A stretch of DNA of 35,947 bases. It comes from Rickettsia typhi. GTDB lineage: Bacteria > Pseudomonadota > Alphaproteobacteria > Rickettsiales > JABSSG01. The notes below the pieces were generated by a model. It saw only the letters and a list, made by a program, of their open reading frames with translations, was not told the DNA's origin and made no database searches. The translations under genes and the position numbers were made by a program. Each line of letters begins with the position of its first letter. Within the stretch, counting starts at the first letter, position 1. Shown piece by piece: positions 1 through 10,162 of the stretch. The stretch covers positions 1-35,947 of the forward strand of contig CAMCSP010000003.1 in the NCBI GenBank assembly GCA_945877755.1, written 5' to 3'.

Positions 1-420
1 GACTATGGCAATCAAGACCTCGCAGGATATAAAGACAAAGATAACGGTTCTAAGCCTTGGATATCAAGTTCTTTGCATATTTCTCCTGAAGAACAGATTG
101 TCTTTTTACAAAAGTTAGTTGATAACAAATTGCCGGTAAGTCTTAAAGCCCAACAAATGACTAAGAATATTACTTTTATCGAAGAATTACCTGGTGGCTG
201 GAAGCTCTATGGCAAAACAGGAACTGGTGATCAGTGGAACAAAGAAAGAACAAAGCAAACAGATCTTCAATTTGGCTGGTTTGTTGGATGGGTTCAAAAA
301 GGCGATCGTGCTATCGTCTTTGCAAATTATGTTGAAGATAAAGACAAGCAAGATACTTATGCAAGTTTTCGTGCGCGAGATGCTGTAATAGCAAGATTGA
401 AGGAAATAGTGAGTCAATAG
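1..420 (+). CDS. Class D (OXA-type) beta-lactamase, 3' part only (truncated by window start)
   Basis: Frame 1 is open from base 1: DYGNQDLAGYKDKDNGSKPWISSSLHISPEEQIVFL...WKLYGKTGTG...QFGWFVGWVQ. Contains the class D YGN, KTG and FGWFVGW motifs. Confidence 0.9.
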   Translation, partial: DYGNQDLAGYKDKDNGSKPWISSSLHISPEEQIVFLQKLVDNKLPVSLKAQQMTKNITFIEELPGGWKLYGKTGTGDQWNKERTKQTDLQFGWFVGWVQKGDRAIVFANYVEDKDKQDTYASFRARDAVIARLKEIVSQ

Positions 421-2121
421 TTATACAAAGCTATTTACATCTATCTGTTTGCTGTGATACTTCTTCAATTCCGTTGTATGAGCCATAGTAATTACAGTTG
501 AGTTTTTCAGATAATCACCAAGTAAACTAAACACAATTTTCTGCAAATCATCATCTAGTGATGAAGTTGGTTCATCCATAACCACCCATTTAGGCTTATG
601 TATCAGCAATCGAATAATTGCAATGCGTTGTTGTTCACCAGGAGATAAAATCATTCCCCAGTCCTGTTTTATATCAAGCGATTGAGTTAAATGACCAAGT
701 TTCAACAACTCTAATAATTTTATTATTTCTTCATCTTTGATTTTAATTTTGGATGGATAAGTTAGCACATTTCTCAGTGTAGAAATTGGCATATATGGTT
801 TTTGCGGAACGAAAAAAATCTGTTCAGATGGCAATAATATTTGCCCATGCCCATATGGCCATAATTCAGCTAAAGTTCTTACTAAGGTGCTTTTTCCAAC
901 CCCACTTTTGCCAGTGATTAAAATTTTATCCTTTAAGTTAATTTCAAAATTTATGTCTTTAATCAAAATTTTTCCTGTTGGGGTTGTAATAGTTAAATCT
1001 TCACAAACTAACTTTTTACCATTAGAGATAGTGACCAAAATTTTACTATGTTTACGCTGAATTTTTGCCTGATCTAAATGGTGTTCAAGTTGAATTAATC
1101 GTTGAGATGTTGCAAGCCATGCACTGATTATGGTAAATGATTTTACTATCATCGATAGCGAACCTTTTACCTGTTTAAATGCGTCAACTACTTGCATTAA
1201 TGTACCAAGTGTAAATACACCGATGAAAAACATTGGAGCGGCTACCAGTAACGGAAAGATTGTATCAAGCTGATAAAAAAGATTACGCCATATATCCAGA
1301 TAAAAAGTACGCATCACTATGGCATAAAAATTAGCTTTGATATCATCAAAGCAGTCTTTTAAGTTATGAATTTCAGGACTTATTTCTTTATGTAGTGCTA
1401 TTTCTTCACGTTTTTCACGAATTCTTACTAAAGAATAACGAAAATTAGCTTCATATTTTTCTTGGGCATAGTCTAAATGCACCAAAGGTTTCCCTATAAG
1501 AATAGTTATATAAGTTCCAACAATAGCATACAGCAATGCAATCCACACCAGATACCCAGAAACATCTATATTTATACCAATAATATTTTCTAGATTAAAG
1601 CTGCCTGATAAGTTCCATAAAATTACTAAAAATGAAACCAAGTTTATAGTCTCTTTAAAGAATACCAAAAATAATTCTAGGGAATTAAAAGCAAAACTCT
1701 TTAAATCCTCACTAATTCTTTGATCAGGGTTATCAGGATTTTGTGCTAACTGCATCACACGATAAAAATTATTATTCTTTAGCCATTTATGTGAAAGATG
1801 ATTAGTTAACCATTTCCGCCAAGTAAAACTCAAAATATTTTTAAAATAATAATTAATATTAAAAACAGCGACTAAAGCAAAAGTAATTGGAATAAAAACG
1901 AGGGCTTGTTTAAAAAACTCATGTTGGTTGCCATTTTGTAAGGCACTATATAGTTTATTATTCCATTGATTGATCTCAACAAACCCATAAACAATCAGCA
2001 AATTTGAGATCAATACTACCAACAGCATTGCCCAAGCTTTTAGTTTTTGATCAGATTGCCAAAATGGGATAATTAATTGCCAAATTAATTTGAATTCTGT
2101 GAATGAATTTTCAGCCTTCAT
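421..2121 (-). CDS. SbmA/BacA/YddA-type (ABCD-like) fused permease/ATP-binding ABC transporter; candidate flavin transporter by riboswitch association
   Basis: N-terminal membrane domain, then Walker A GKSGVGKST, signature LSPGEQQR and Walker B WVVMDEPTSSLD. The ORF track starts at a TTG (2127); the ATG at 2121 has AAGGG 8 nt upstream and is the better start. Confidence 0.88.
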   Translation of the reverse strand: MKAENSFTEFKLIWQLIIPFWQSDQKLKAWAMLLVVLISNLLIVYGFVEINQWNNKLYSALQNGNQHEFFKQALVFIPITFALVAVFNINYYFKNILSFTWRKWLTNHLSHKWLKNNNFYRVMQLAQNPDNPDQRISEDLKSFAFNSLELFLVFFKETINLVSFLVILWNLSGSFNLENIIGINIDVSGYLVWIALLYAIVGTYITILIGKPLVHLDYAQEKYEANFRYSLVRIREKREEIALHKEISPEIHNLKDCFDDIKANFYAIVMRTFYLDIWRNLFYQLDTIFPLLVAAPMFFIGVFTLGTLMQVVDAFKQVKGSLSMIVKSFTIISAWLATSQRLIQLEHHLDQAKIQRKHSKILVTISNGKKLVCEDLTITTPTGKILIKDINFEINLKDKILITGKSGVGKSTLVRTLAELWPYGHGQILLPSEQIFFVPQKPYMPISTLRNVLTYPSKIKIKDEEIIKLLELLKLGHLTQSLDIKQDWGMILSPGEQQRIAIIRLLIHKPKWVVMDEPTSSLDDDLQKIVFSLLGDYLKNSTVITMAHTTELKKYHSKQIDVNSFV

Positions 2122-2124
2122 AGT

Positions 2125-2156
2125 CAAAGCCCTTAATTTAAAAATTACAGGGTTTG
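2125..2156 (-). promoter_or_regulatory. RBS-sequestering hairpin of the riboswitch leader
   Basis: Minus strand CAAACCCTgTAATTT-TT-AAATTAAGGGcTTTG: about 14 bp with two single-nt bulges. It encloses the AAGGG Shine-Dalgarno and ends 3 nt before the ATG. Confidence 0.6.
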
Positions 2157-2248
2157 ACCAAAATAAAAAACTGTTACTAACTAAGCACCATAAATGTCAC
2201 TTACGTGTACATCAATCAACACCTAACAAGCAAAGCTCGTTTAAAAAT

Positions 2249-2396
2249 AGTCATCTTCTTTCATCCGGACTATAACCGTCGGCTTTGGCATCTCACCAAA
2301 TCTGCTGACCTTTTTCTTTGGAAAAAGCGCTCGCGGGCTCTTTTATTTTCAATAAAATACCGCCGGTAAGGAATTACACCTCACCCTGAAGATGAT
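2249..2396 (-). promoter_or_regulatory. FMN riboswitch (RFN element)
   Basis: Minus strand reads ATCATCTTCAGGGTGAGGTGTAATTCCTTACCGGCGGTAT...AGCCCGCGAGCGC...GGTCAGCAGATTTGGTGAGATGCCAAAGCCGACGGTTATAGTCCGGATGAAAGAAGATGACT. All conserved RFN blocks are present and P1 closes (ATCATCTTC / GAAGATGA). Confidence 0.97.
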
Positions 2397-2437
2397 TAGA
2401 ATATAGTTGCAGATAGTGGGAATGTCAAGAAAAGCAC

Positions 2438-3784
2438 TTAGTTAAACAAATTCTTAATTCCGCTGCGCATCATCGCCTTCTGATCCATGCCGCCAAATCT
2501 TTTGAACATATTGGCCATTTCCATATGTTGTTTGAGTAAGCGATTAACATCAGAAACTTTCATTCCAGAGCCATTAGCGATTCTAATTTTTCTTGAAGCA
2601 TTTAGGATTTTTGGATTCCGTCTTTCAGCTTTGGTCATTGAAGAAATAATCGCTAATTGTCTTGCGATCATTTTGTCATCAATTTTTGCATCAGCTATTT
2701 TATCTTTCAAACCACCGAGGCCAGGGATCATGCCGATGAGACTACCTATGCCACCCATTTTATTCATATTTCTTAGTTGATCAGCTAAATGATTCAAATC
2801 AAACTGTCCTTTCTTAATCTGCTCCATCATTTTTTCAGAAGCTTTCTGATCCATGATTTCCGAAGCTTTTTCCACTAATGAAACTATATCACCCATTCCT
2901 AAAATTCGGGATGCAATTCTATCTGGATGGAATTCTTCTAATTCAGATAATTTTTCACCAGTGCCTAAAAGTTTTATCGGACAGTTTGTTATAAAGCTCA
3001 TGCTCAAAGCTGCACCGCCTCTGGAATCACCATCGATTCTGGTTAAAATAATTCCGGTAATACCAACTTTTTCATTAAAACTTTTAGCAACATTAACCGC
3101 ATCTTGCCCGGTTAAACTATCAGCAACTAGCAATGTTTCGATAGGTTTAGCAAGAGCTTTGACTTTAATCAGCTCATCCATCAATTCATCATCTATGTGC
3201 AACCTACCAGCAGTATCTAGAATCAATAAATCATATGATTGTAACTTTGCTTCTTTAAGCGCTCTTTTAGTTGTTTCAACTGGAGACTCATTCTCAATGA
3301 TTTCTGAAGAACTAACATTTGCTGTTTTTGCTAACACCGCTAACTGCTCTTTTGCAGCGGGTCTATAAACGTCTAATGATGCCAATAATATCTTTTTACT
3401 AGTCTTATATTTATTTGCAATTTTGGCACAAATAGTAGTTTTACCAGCACCTTGTAAACCAACCATCATGATGACTGCAGGTGGTGTTGTGGAAAGATTT
3501 AGCTTGCTATTTTTATGAGTTAATAACTCTACTAAACAGTCATTAACGATCTTAACAACCATTTGTCCTGGAGAGATGCTTTTTATTATCTCTTGGCCTA
3601 AAGCCTTATCTTTTATTTTCTTGGTAAATTCTTTGGCAACTGCTAAAGAAACATCGGCTTCTAAAAGTGCTACTCTGATTTCGCGTAAGGCTAAGTCAAT
3701 ATCCTCTTCTTTTAAAACGCCTTTACCAGTTAATTTGCTAAAGATTTTGTTTAAATTATCACTTAATCCGTCAAACATAATCAC
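2438..3784 (-). CDS. ffh: Signal recognition particle protein Ffh
   Basis: MFDGLSDNLNKIFSKLTGKG..., GTPase motif GLQGAGKTT, DTAGRL, C-terminal M domain with GGIGSLIGMIPGLGG. Confidence 0.97.
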   Translation of the reverse strand: MIMFDGLSDNLNKIFSKLTGKGVLKEEDIDLALREIRVALLEADVSLAVAKEFTKKIKDKALGQEIIKSISPGQMVVKIVNDCLVELLTHKNSKLNLSTTPPAVIMMVGLQGAGKTTICAKIANKYKTSKKILLASLDVYRPAAKEQLAVLAKTANVSSSEIIENESPVETTKRALKEAKLQSYDLLILDTAGRLHIDDELMDELIKVKALAKPIETLLVADSLTGQDAVNVAKSFNEKVGITGIILTRIDGDSRGGAALSMSFITNCPIKLLGTGEKLSELEEFHPDRIASRILGMGDIVSLVEKASEIMDQKASEKMMEQIKKGQFDLNHLADQLRNMNKMGGIGSLIGMIPGLGGLKDKIADAKIDDKMIARQLAIISSMTKAERRNPKILNASRKIRIANGSGMKVSDVNRLLKQHMEMANMFKRFGGMDQKAMMRSGIKNLFN

Positions 3785-3894
3785 AATATAAATAAGATAA
3801 AAAAACTATTTGACCAGATTAAACAATATCCCTTGAAAAAGCCACTATTTTATGGCAAAAGTTTTATGTAATTAAAACAATTTTAGGATGTATT

Positions 3895-4833
3895 ATGAAA
3901 AGAGCATGTGTTTTTCCAGGCCAAGGTTCCCAAGTAGTTGGTATGTGCAAGGATGTAGTGGAGAATTTCTCGGTAGCTAAGATGGTTATGCAGGAGGTAG
4001 ATGATGCTTTAGGCCAGAGTTTATCAAGTATTATTTTATCAGGACCAGCAGAAGAACTTATTTTAACGGAAAATGCTCAACCCGCATTAATGGCTTGTTC
4101 AATTGCAATATTAAAAGTGATAGAAGAACAATCTAGAAAAAAATTACCAGAATTTTGTGATTATGTTGCTGGTCACTCTCTAGGAGAGTTTACGGCTCTT
4201 ACTGCTGCTGGCGTTTTTTCATTATCTGATTGCGCAAAGTTATTAAAAATTAGAGGCAAGGCTATGCAAGAAGCTGTACCTTACGGGCAGGGCGCAATGG
4301 TTGCTATACTTGGCACGAGCATGTATTCTGCGGAGGAAATTTCAGAAAAAGCTGGAAAGGTGGGATTATGTCAAATTGCTAATGATAATTCAACTGGACA
4401 GCAAGTTCTAAGTGGAACAAGTGAAGGAGTAGAGGAGGCGGTTAAGTTATCAATAATACGAGGTTATAGAACAATAAAGTTAAATGTAAGTGCACCATTT
4501 CATTGTCAGTTAATGCAAAAGGCACAAGATGCTTTAGAATTGGCTCTTGAAACAGTACAGGTTAATAATCCAAGCGTTCCATTGATTGCTAATTTTACTG
4601 CAAAACCTACAAGCGATAAAGATACTATTAAAGAATTGTTGATTAAACAAGTGACAGGAATGGTGAGGTGGAGAGAGACTATTCTAGAGTTAGATTCTTT
4701 AGGGGTTAATAATGTGGTAGAAATTGGTGCTGGCAGAGTCCTGTCAGGTTTATTCAAAAAAACTGCGCCAAATATTTTAGGGATATCAATACAAAATTGT
4801 CAAGATATAGAGGCTTTTGTACAAAATTTATAA
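3895..4833 (+). CDS. fabD: Malonyl-CoA:ACP transacylase
   Basis: CVFPGQGSQVVGM, active-site GHSLGEFTAL, SAPFHCQLM. Confidence 0.96.
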   Translation: MKRACVFPGQGSQVVGMCKDVVENFSVAKMVMQEVDDALGQSLSSIILSGPAEELILTENAQPALMACSIAILKVIEEQSRKKLPEFCDYVAGHSLGEFTALTAAGVFSLSDCAKLLKIRGKAMQEAVPYGQGAMVAILGTSMYSAEEISEKAGKVGLCQIANDNSTGQQVLSGTSEGVEEAVKLSIIRGYRTIKLNVSAPFHCQLMQKAQDALELALETVQVNNPSVPLIANFTAKPTSDKDTIKELLIKQVTGMVRWRETILELDSLGVNNVVEIGAGRVLSGLFKKTAPNILGISIQNCQDIEAFVQNL

Positions 4834-4930
4834 TTCTGTGAATATTTTGCTACAAAATTAATAAGTTGTACTTTATAATTACAGAAAATAATAATTCTTA
4901 TTAACTTTATTTATATATCTAGGTGTTTTT

Positions 4931-6265
4931 ATGACAATCAATTTGCAAGCAGCTGAAAACATAGTTCTTAAACCAGTCATAACAGTTGTAGGGGTTGGCG
5001 GCGCTGGTGGGAATGCTGTAAATAATATGATAAATGCTAAATTACAAGGTGCAGAGTTTGTTGTCACAAACACAGATGCTCAGGCTTTAGAATATTCATT
5101 AGCTCCTAGAAAAATCCAACTTGGGAAAAAAGAAACACGTGGTCTTGGTGCTGGAGCTGCTCCTGAAGTTGGTGCTTCTTCTGCTAATGAATCTTTGGAA
5201 GATATTATGCAGCACTTGGGACAAAGTAATATAGTGTTTATTACTGCTGGTATGGGTGGTGGCACCGGTACTGGAGCTGCGCCAATTATTGCTAAAGCAG
5301 CAAAAGCTTCTGGTATATTAACCGTTGGTGTTGTTACAAAGCCATTTCTTTTTGAAGGCTCAAACCGTATGCGTATAGCAGAAAAAGGTATTGAGGAATT
5401 AGCAAAACATGTTGACACCTTAATCATTATTCCAAACCAAAATTTATTTAGAATTGCGAATGAGAATACTACCTTTGCGGATGCATTTAAGATGGCGGAT
5501 GATGTTTTGCATGCTGGTGTCAGAGGGATTACAGATTTAATGATTATGCCTGGTTTGATTAATTTGGATTTTGCAGATATTAAAACTACTATGAGCCAAA
5601 TGGGTAAAGCTATGATGGGAACTGGTGAAGCTGAAGGATCTGGTAGAGCTGTAAAAGCTGCAGAAGCTGCTATCGCTAATCCATTACTTGCGCATTCATC
5701 AATGAAAGGTGCTAAAGGTGTATTGATTAACATCACTGGTGGTCATGATATGACATTATTTGAAGTTGATGAAGCTGCTAACAGAATTAGAGAAGAAATA
5801 GAAAACGAAGATGCAAATATCATTTTTGGTTCTACTTTCAACACTGCTCTTGATGGTAAAATTAGAGTTTCTGTTGTTGCAACTGGTATTGATTCAGATA
5901 AGATTAATAATCAAGTTTCACAAAACAACCAAGCAATAGAAGAAGTGCTAGATGAATTAATAGAGCTAGACGAAACGTTAGAGAATCTTGCAAATGATCA
6001 AGAAGAAGATTCTGATATGTCTGAAGAATTAAATATTTATATCGGTCAGTCAGAAGATCAAGCTGCTAAGCAGCCTGAAAAAAAGAGCTTCTTTGGCTTA
6101 TCAGGTTTATTTGGTAAATTGATGAATCAATCAGGTTCTGATGATCAAATAAGCCCAGTGGCAAAGGTGGATCAAAAAGATCGTGTACCAGGGTTTGCAG
6201 ATTCTTATGAGGTTGATGATTTAGACGATATTCCTGCTTTCATCAGAAAACAAAATGATAAATGA
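4931..6265 (+). CDS. ftsZ: Cell division protein FtsZ
   Basis: [13 protein letters not shown], tubulin signature [11 protein letters not shown]-terminal peptide [10 protein letters not shown]. Confidence 0.98.
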   Translation: MTINLQAAENIVLKPVITVVGVGGAGGNAVNNMINAKLQGAEFVVTNTDAQALEYSLAPRKIQLGKKETRGLGAGAAPEVGASSANESLEDIMQHLGQSNIVFITAGMGGGTGTGAAPIIAKAAKASGILTVGVVTKPFLFEGSNRMRIAEKGIEELAKHVDTLIIIPNQNLFRIANENTTFADAFKMADDVLHAGVRGITDLMIMPGLINLDFADIKTTMSQMGKAMMGTGEAEGSGRAVKAAEAAIANPLLAHSSMKGAKGVLINITGGHDMTLFEVDEAANRIREEIENEDANIIFGSTFNTALDGKIRVSVVATGIDSDKINNQVSQNNQAIEEVLDELIELDETLENLANDQEEDSDMSEELNIYIGQSEDQAAKQPEKKSFFGLSGLFGKLMNQSGSDDQISPVAKVDQKDRVPGFADSYEVDDLDDIPAFIRKQNDK

Positions 6266-6843
6266 AAACGTTACAATATTATAATATACATTTTTTAATT
6301 TCGACGTTCTTTGGGCTAGGTAAGACGCCAAAAATTCCAGGGACTATTGGTTCAATTGCTGCATTTCCTGTGGCCTACTATATTTTCAGTTTAGCGATTG
6401 CTGCGCATCATACATTATTCTTAGAGAGTGAAGTTATATTTTTTTGCATAATATTTTCACTGATTTCAACATTGATAATTTTTGTAATTGGCACTTATAG
6501 CGCTGATCGATATTCTAAATTAACAGAAATAAATGATCCGAAAGAAGTAGTGATAGATGAGGTTGTAGGGCAGATGCTTACAATTTTTTTAACAATTCCT
6601 TTTTCCTTTATGTTTCTGAGTAATTCTGTTCCTATAGATCTTCTTGTAATTATTAGTTTGTTAGTGAGTTTTATTTTATTTAGAATTTTTGATATTCTAA
6701 AACCATGGCCTATAAATTGGATTGATAAAAAAATCAAAGGCGGGTTTGGTATTATGCTAGATGATGTGATGGCAGCGATATTTGCTATTGTTGTGTATGA
6801 TGCCGTTTTAATATATATAATAGACTATTTTACAACAAAATGA
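6262..6843 (+). CDS. pgpA: Phosphatidylglycerophosphatase A
   Basis: [50 protein letters not shown] overlap with ftsZ. Confidence 0.92.
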   Translation: MKTLQYYNIHFLISTFFGLGKTPKIPGTIGSIAAFPVAYYIFSLAIAAHHTLFLESEVIFFCIIFSLISTLIIFVIGTYSADRYSKLTEINDPKEVVIDEVVGQMLTIFLTIPFSFMFLSNSVPIDLLVIISLLVSFILFRIFDILKPWPINWIDKKIKGGFGIMLDDVMAAIFAIVVYDAVLIYIIDYFTTK

Positions 6844-7340
6844 TTCAGGTTAAGCATCTTGATCTTATTAAAAAAATCTTTGATTGTTGTGCTAAATATA
6901 GTTTGAAGATCTGTATTGTTGAGTCTTGTACCGGAGGTCTACTAGCTGCTTACTTTACATATCTATCCGGCTCATCTGAATTTTTTGATAAAGCTATTGT
7001 TAGTTATTCAAATAATGCCAAAGTTGATTTGCTGAATATACCAAAAGAAGTCTTAGAAAATTATGGGGCTGTGAGTTTTGAGATTGCTACATTAATGGCT
7101 CAAAATTTGAGTAAGAGTCAGGATAAATATATAAGTATAGCTATAACAGGACTGCTAGGACCTAATGATGATGGTAGTGGCAAACCAGTGGGGTTAGTCT
7201 ATATAGCTGTTAATATTAGAAATGAATCTTTAAGAGTTAAGAAATTAATGCTCAAAGGTGATCGTTATGATATGCAAGAACAAGTTATTAATCATGCGTT
7301 GAATTTAACTATTGAGAGTTTGAGTTATGTTCAAGAATAA
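6840..7340 (+). CDS. CinA C-terminal-domain protein (NMN amidohydrolase/PncC type)
   Basis: IVESCTGGLLAAYFTYLSGSSEFFDKAIVSYSN, AITGLLGPNDDGSGKPVGLVY. ATGA overlap with pgpA. Confidence 0.9.
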   Translation: MIQVKHLDLIKKIFDCCAKYSLKICIVESCTGGLLAAYFTYLSGSSEFFDKAIVSYSNNAKVDLLNIPKEVLENYGAVSFEIATLMAQNLSKSQDKYISIAITGLLGPNDDGSGKPVGLVYIAVNIRNESLRVKKLMLKGDRYDMQEQVINHALNLTIESLSYVQE

Positions 7341-8526
7341 GAAAATCCTGTTAGGAATTACGGGTAGCATTGCTGCTACTAAATGTATTGATTTGGTTCA
7401 ACAACTGTTATCAAAAAAAGTACAACTAAAAATAGTGCTTACATCAGCTGCAGAATATTTTGTTTCAATGGAATCATTAAAAAAAGCTCTTGGGACGGAG
7501 GATGTTTATAAAGCTTCTGACCTATTTAACTCAGAGGATGAAATGCTTCATATAGAGCTAGCACGATTTCCTGATGTTATACTAATTGCTCCGGCAAGTG
7601 CAAATTTTATTGCAAAATTAGCTAGTGGGTTTGCAGATGATTTGCTTTCCTCAATATGCGTTGCTTCTGGTAGTGAGATTGCAATTTCCCCAGCGATGAA
7701 TCAACAAATGTGGCACAATCTTTTCACTCAGGAAAATATCCAGAAATTAAAAAATAACGATGTAAAAATTATTGGACCTACTGAAGGATTGCAAGCATGT
7801 GGTGATTATGGCTATGGTCGTATGCTGGAGCCGGTAAAAATTGTTGAAGATTTAGAACAATTATTTGCATATCGAAAATTACTTGTTGGAAAAAAAATTT
7901 TGATTACTGCCGGCCCAACAATAGAACAAATTGATGCTGTTAGATATATCTCAAATTTTAGTTCTGGTAAAATGGGTTATGCTATAGCACAATCTGCTCA
8001 AAAAATGGGGGCAGAAGTTGTGTTAATTAGTGGCTCAACAAATCTTACAAAACCTGCTGGTATTAAAACAGAAAATATAAATTCTGCGAATGATATGTTA
8101 AACAAGGTTTTTGAGCATATTGCTCAAGCGGATATTTTTATTGCTTGCGCAGCGGTGGCTGATTATACACCTATAGTTACTCATCAAAATAAAATAAAAA
8201 AACAACAGAATAATCTTCAACTAGAGCTTAAACCAACTGTCGATATAGTAAAAGAAGTAGCAAAAATGAAGGACAAGATATTTGTTGTTGGGTTTGCTGC
8301 TGAGACTGATGATGTGCTTGGATATGCACAGAAGAAATTGAGCGATAAAAACCTGGATATGATTGTTGTAAATGATGTATCTGACGGCGCTGTTTTTGGT
8401 AGGGATGTTAATCAAGTATCAATACTAACAAAGCATTCTCAACAATTTACACACACTTCACCACAAAGTAAAAAAAACATAGCGGACATTATCCTGCAAC
8501 GCATTGCACAAGAAATAAATAACTAG
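7327..8526 (+). CDS. coaBC: Bifunctional phosphopantothenoylcysteine decarboxylase/phosphopantothenate-cysteine ligase
   Basis: ILLGITGSIAATK, PAMNQQMW, ITAGPTIEQIDAVRYISNFSSGKMGYAIA, FAAET. Confidence 0.95.
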   Translation: MFKNKKILLGITGSIAATKCIDLVQQLLSKKVQLKIVLTSAAEYFVSMESLKKALGTEDVYKASDLFNSEDEMLHIELARFPDVILIAPASANFIAKLASGFADDLLSSICVASGSEIAISPAMNQQMWHNLFTQENIQKLKNNDVKIIGPTEGLQACGDYGYGRMLEPVKIVEDLEQLFAYRKLLVGKKILITAGPTIEQIDAVRYISNFSSGKMGYAIAQSAQKMGAEVVLISGSTNLTKPAGIKTENINSANDMLNKVFEHIAQADIFIACAAVADYTPIVTHQNKIKKQQNNLQLELKPTVDIVKEVAKMKDKIFVVGFAAETDDVLGYAQKKLSDKNLDMIVVNDVSDGAVFGRDVNQVSILTKHSQQFTHTSPQSKKNIADIILQRIAQEINN

Positions 8527-8626
8527 AACTTTTATAACAACTTTAAGTTGCAAAACTTCAGTAAACTTGTTTACTTTTGTACTAGTTTTGTGTAGTTTGG
8601 TTTGAATAAAAAGGCGAAATATCAGC

Positions 8627-10162
8627 ATGGTTTCAACTGTTAATACATTGACCTTCAAAGGTTTAGACATTATTGATGTGCAAGTCCAAGTGCATATGGC
8701 TAATGGTTTGCCAGCTTTTAACATAGTTGGATTACCGGACAAAACTATTGGTGAATCACGTGAAAGAGTAAGATCAGCGCTTAATAGTTTGGCTTTGTCT
8801 TTGCCACCTAAGCGAATTACGATTAATCTTGCACCTGCTGATTTGATGAAAGAAGGTAGCCATTTTGATGCAGCGATTGCTTGTTGTATATTAGCATCTT
8901 TGAATATTATTCCACAATTAGTTCTACAAGAATATTTGATATTAGGAGAGTTATCTTTAGATGGTAGATTGCTGCCAGTGACTGGTGTTTTGCCAGCGGC
9001 AGTTGGTGCAAATGAACGTAATATGGGGGTAATTTGTCCAGCAGCAAATGGTTCTGAAGCTGCTTGGTCTGGGAATAATTTAATAGTTGCTGCTCCTGAT
9101 TTGTTAGCAATTATTAATCATTTTAAAGGTACGCAATTATTAGCTTTACCAACACCAAACCATAATAAAACTACTACCATAAAACATCTTGATTTAAAAG
9201 ATGTTGTAGGTCAGAAGCTGGCGAAAAGAGCTTTAGAAATTGCAGCAGCTGGCAGGCATCATTTATTAATGTCTGGTCCTCCTGGATCAGGAAAGTCAAT
9301 GATTGCATCACGTTTACCAGGAATTTTACCAGAAATGTTGCCGACAGAAATTCTAGAAACCAGCATGATTACAAGTGTTGCTGGTGAACTTAGTAATGGC
9401 CAGTTAAATACCGCCAGACCATTTAGGGCGCCACATCATTCTTGTTCAATGGTCTCAATGGTTGGTGGTGGTCATAGCAAAAGAATTACACCTGGTGAGA
9501 TTTCTCTTTCTCATAATGGTGTGCTATTTCTGGATGAGTTTCCTGAATTTTCTAGATCTGTTATTGACTCATTAAGACAGCCGATAGAGGTTGGAAAGAT
9601 TTTAATCTCTCGTGCTAATAGTCATGTTACATACCCTGCAAGATTTCAGCTTATTGCAGCAATGAATCCATGCAAATGCGGTTATTTATCTGACCCGTCA
9701 AGAGCTTGTAGCAAAGCGCCAAGGTGTTCTCAAGACTATCAAACTAAAATCTCCGGTCCTATTTTTGACCGAATAGATTTATTTGTTAATGTACCAATAA
9801 TTCCTTCAGTTGAGATTCAGGACGCTAGAAATATCAAGGAAGAAAGTTCAAAGATTGTGGCGGAAAGAGTAAGTAATGCCAGGAAAATTCAAATGGAAAG
9901 ATTTGATGGTTTTGGTATTTTAACTAATTCAGACTTAGATGGAGAATTATTATATGAAATTGCTTCACCAAATTCTGAAGGGTTAGAGCTTTTGAAAAAA
10001 GCTGCAGAAAAATTTAGATTATCTGTGCGTGGTTATAATCGTGTACTGAGAGTGGCAAGAACTATCGCTGATTTGGCTGAGGAGAAAAATGTTAGTAAAA
10101 GTCATATTGCTGAGGCGCTAAGTTATCGTCAAATATATGTCACTCAACTTGTTCACAATTAG
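8627..10162 (+). CDS. comM: ComM/YifB family Mg chelatase-like AAA ATPase
   Basis: GLPAFNIVGLPDKTIGESRERVRSAL, Walker A GPPGSGKSM, FRAPHHSCSMVSMVGGG, AAMNPCKCGY. Confidence 0.93.
   Translation: MVSTVNTLTFKGLDIIDVQVQVHMANGLPAFNIVGLPDKTIGESRERVRSALNSLALSLPPKRITINLAPADLMKEGSHFDAAIACCILASLNIIPQLVLQEYLILGELSLDGRLLPVTGVLPAAVGANERNMGVICPAANGSEAAWSGNNLIVAAPDLLAIINHFKGTQLLALPTPNHNKTTTIKHLDLKDVVGQKLAKRALEIAAAGRHHLLMSGPPGSGKSMIASRLPGILPEMLPTEILETSMITSVAGELSNGQLNTARPFRAPHHSCSMVSMVGGGHSKRITPGEISLSHNGVLFLDEFPEFSRSVIDSLRQPIEVGKILISRANSHVTYPARFQLIAAMNPCKCGYLSDPSRACSKAPRCSQDYQTKISGPIFDRIDLFVNVPIIPSVEIQDARNIKEESSKIVAERVSNARKIQMERFDGFGILTNSDLDGELLYEIASPNSEGLELLKKAAEKFRLSVRGYNRVLRVARTIADLAEEKNVSKSHIAEALSYRQIYVTQLVHN

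Noticed and set aside
2090-2275. 61 aa plus-strand ORF over the riboswitch region
   Set aside because: Lies antisense to the FMN riboswitch leader and the transporter start; no protein-like features.
2853-3368. 171 aa plus-strand ORF opposite ffh
   Set aside because: Antisense to conserved ffh; Ser/Ile-rich shadow ORF without domain signatures.
5080-5736. 218 aa minus-strand ORF opposite ftsZ
   Set aside because: Antisense shadow of a certain ftsZ; low-complexity Ala/Pro/Ile composition and no recognisable domain.
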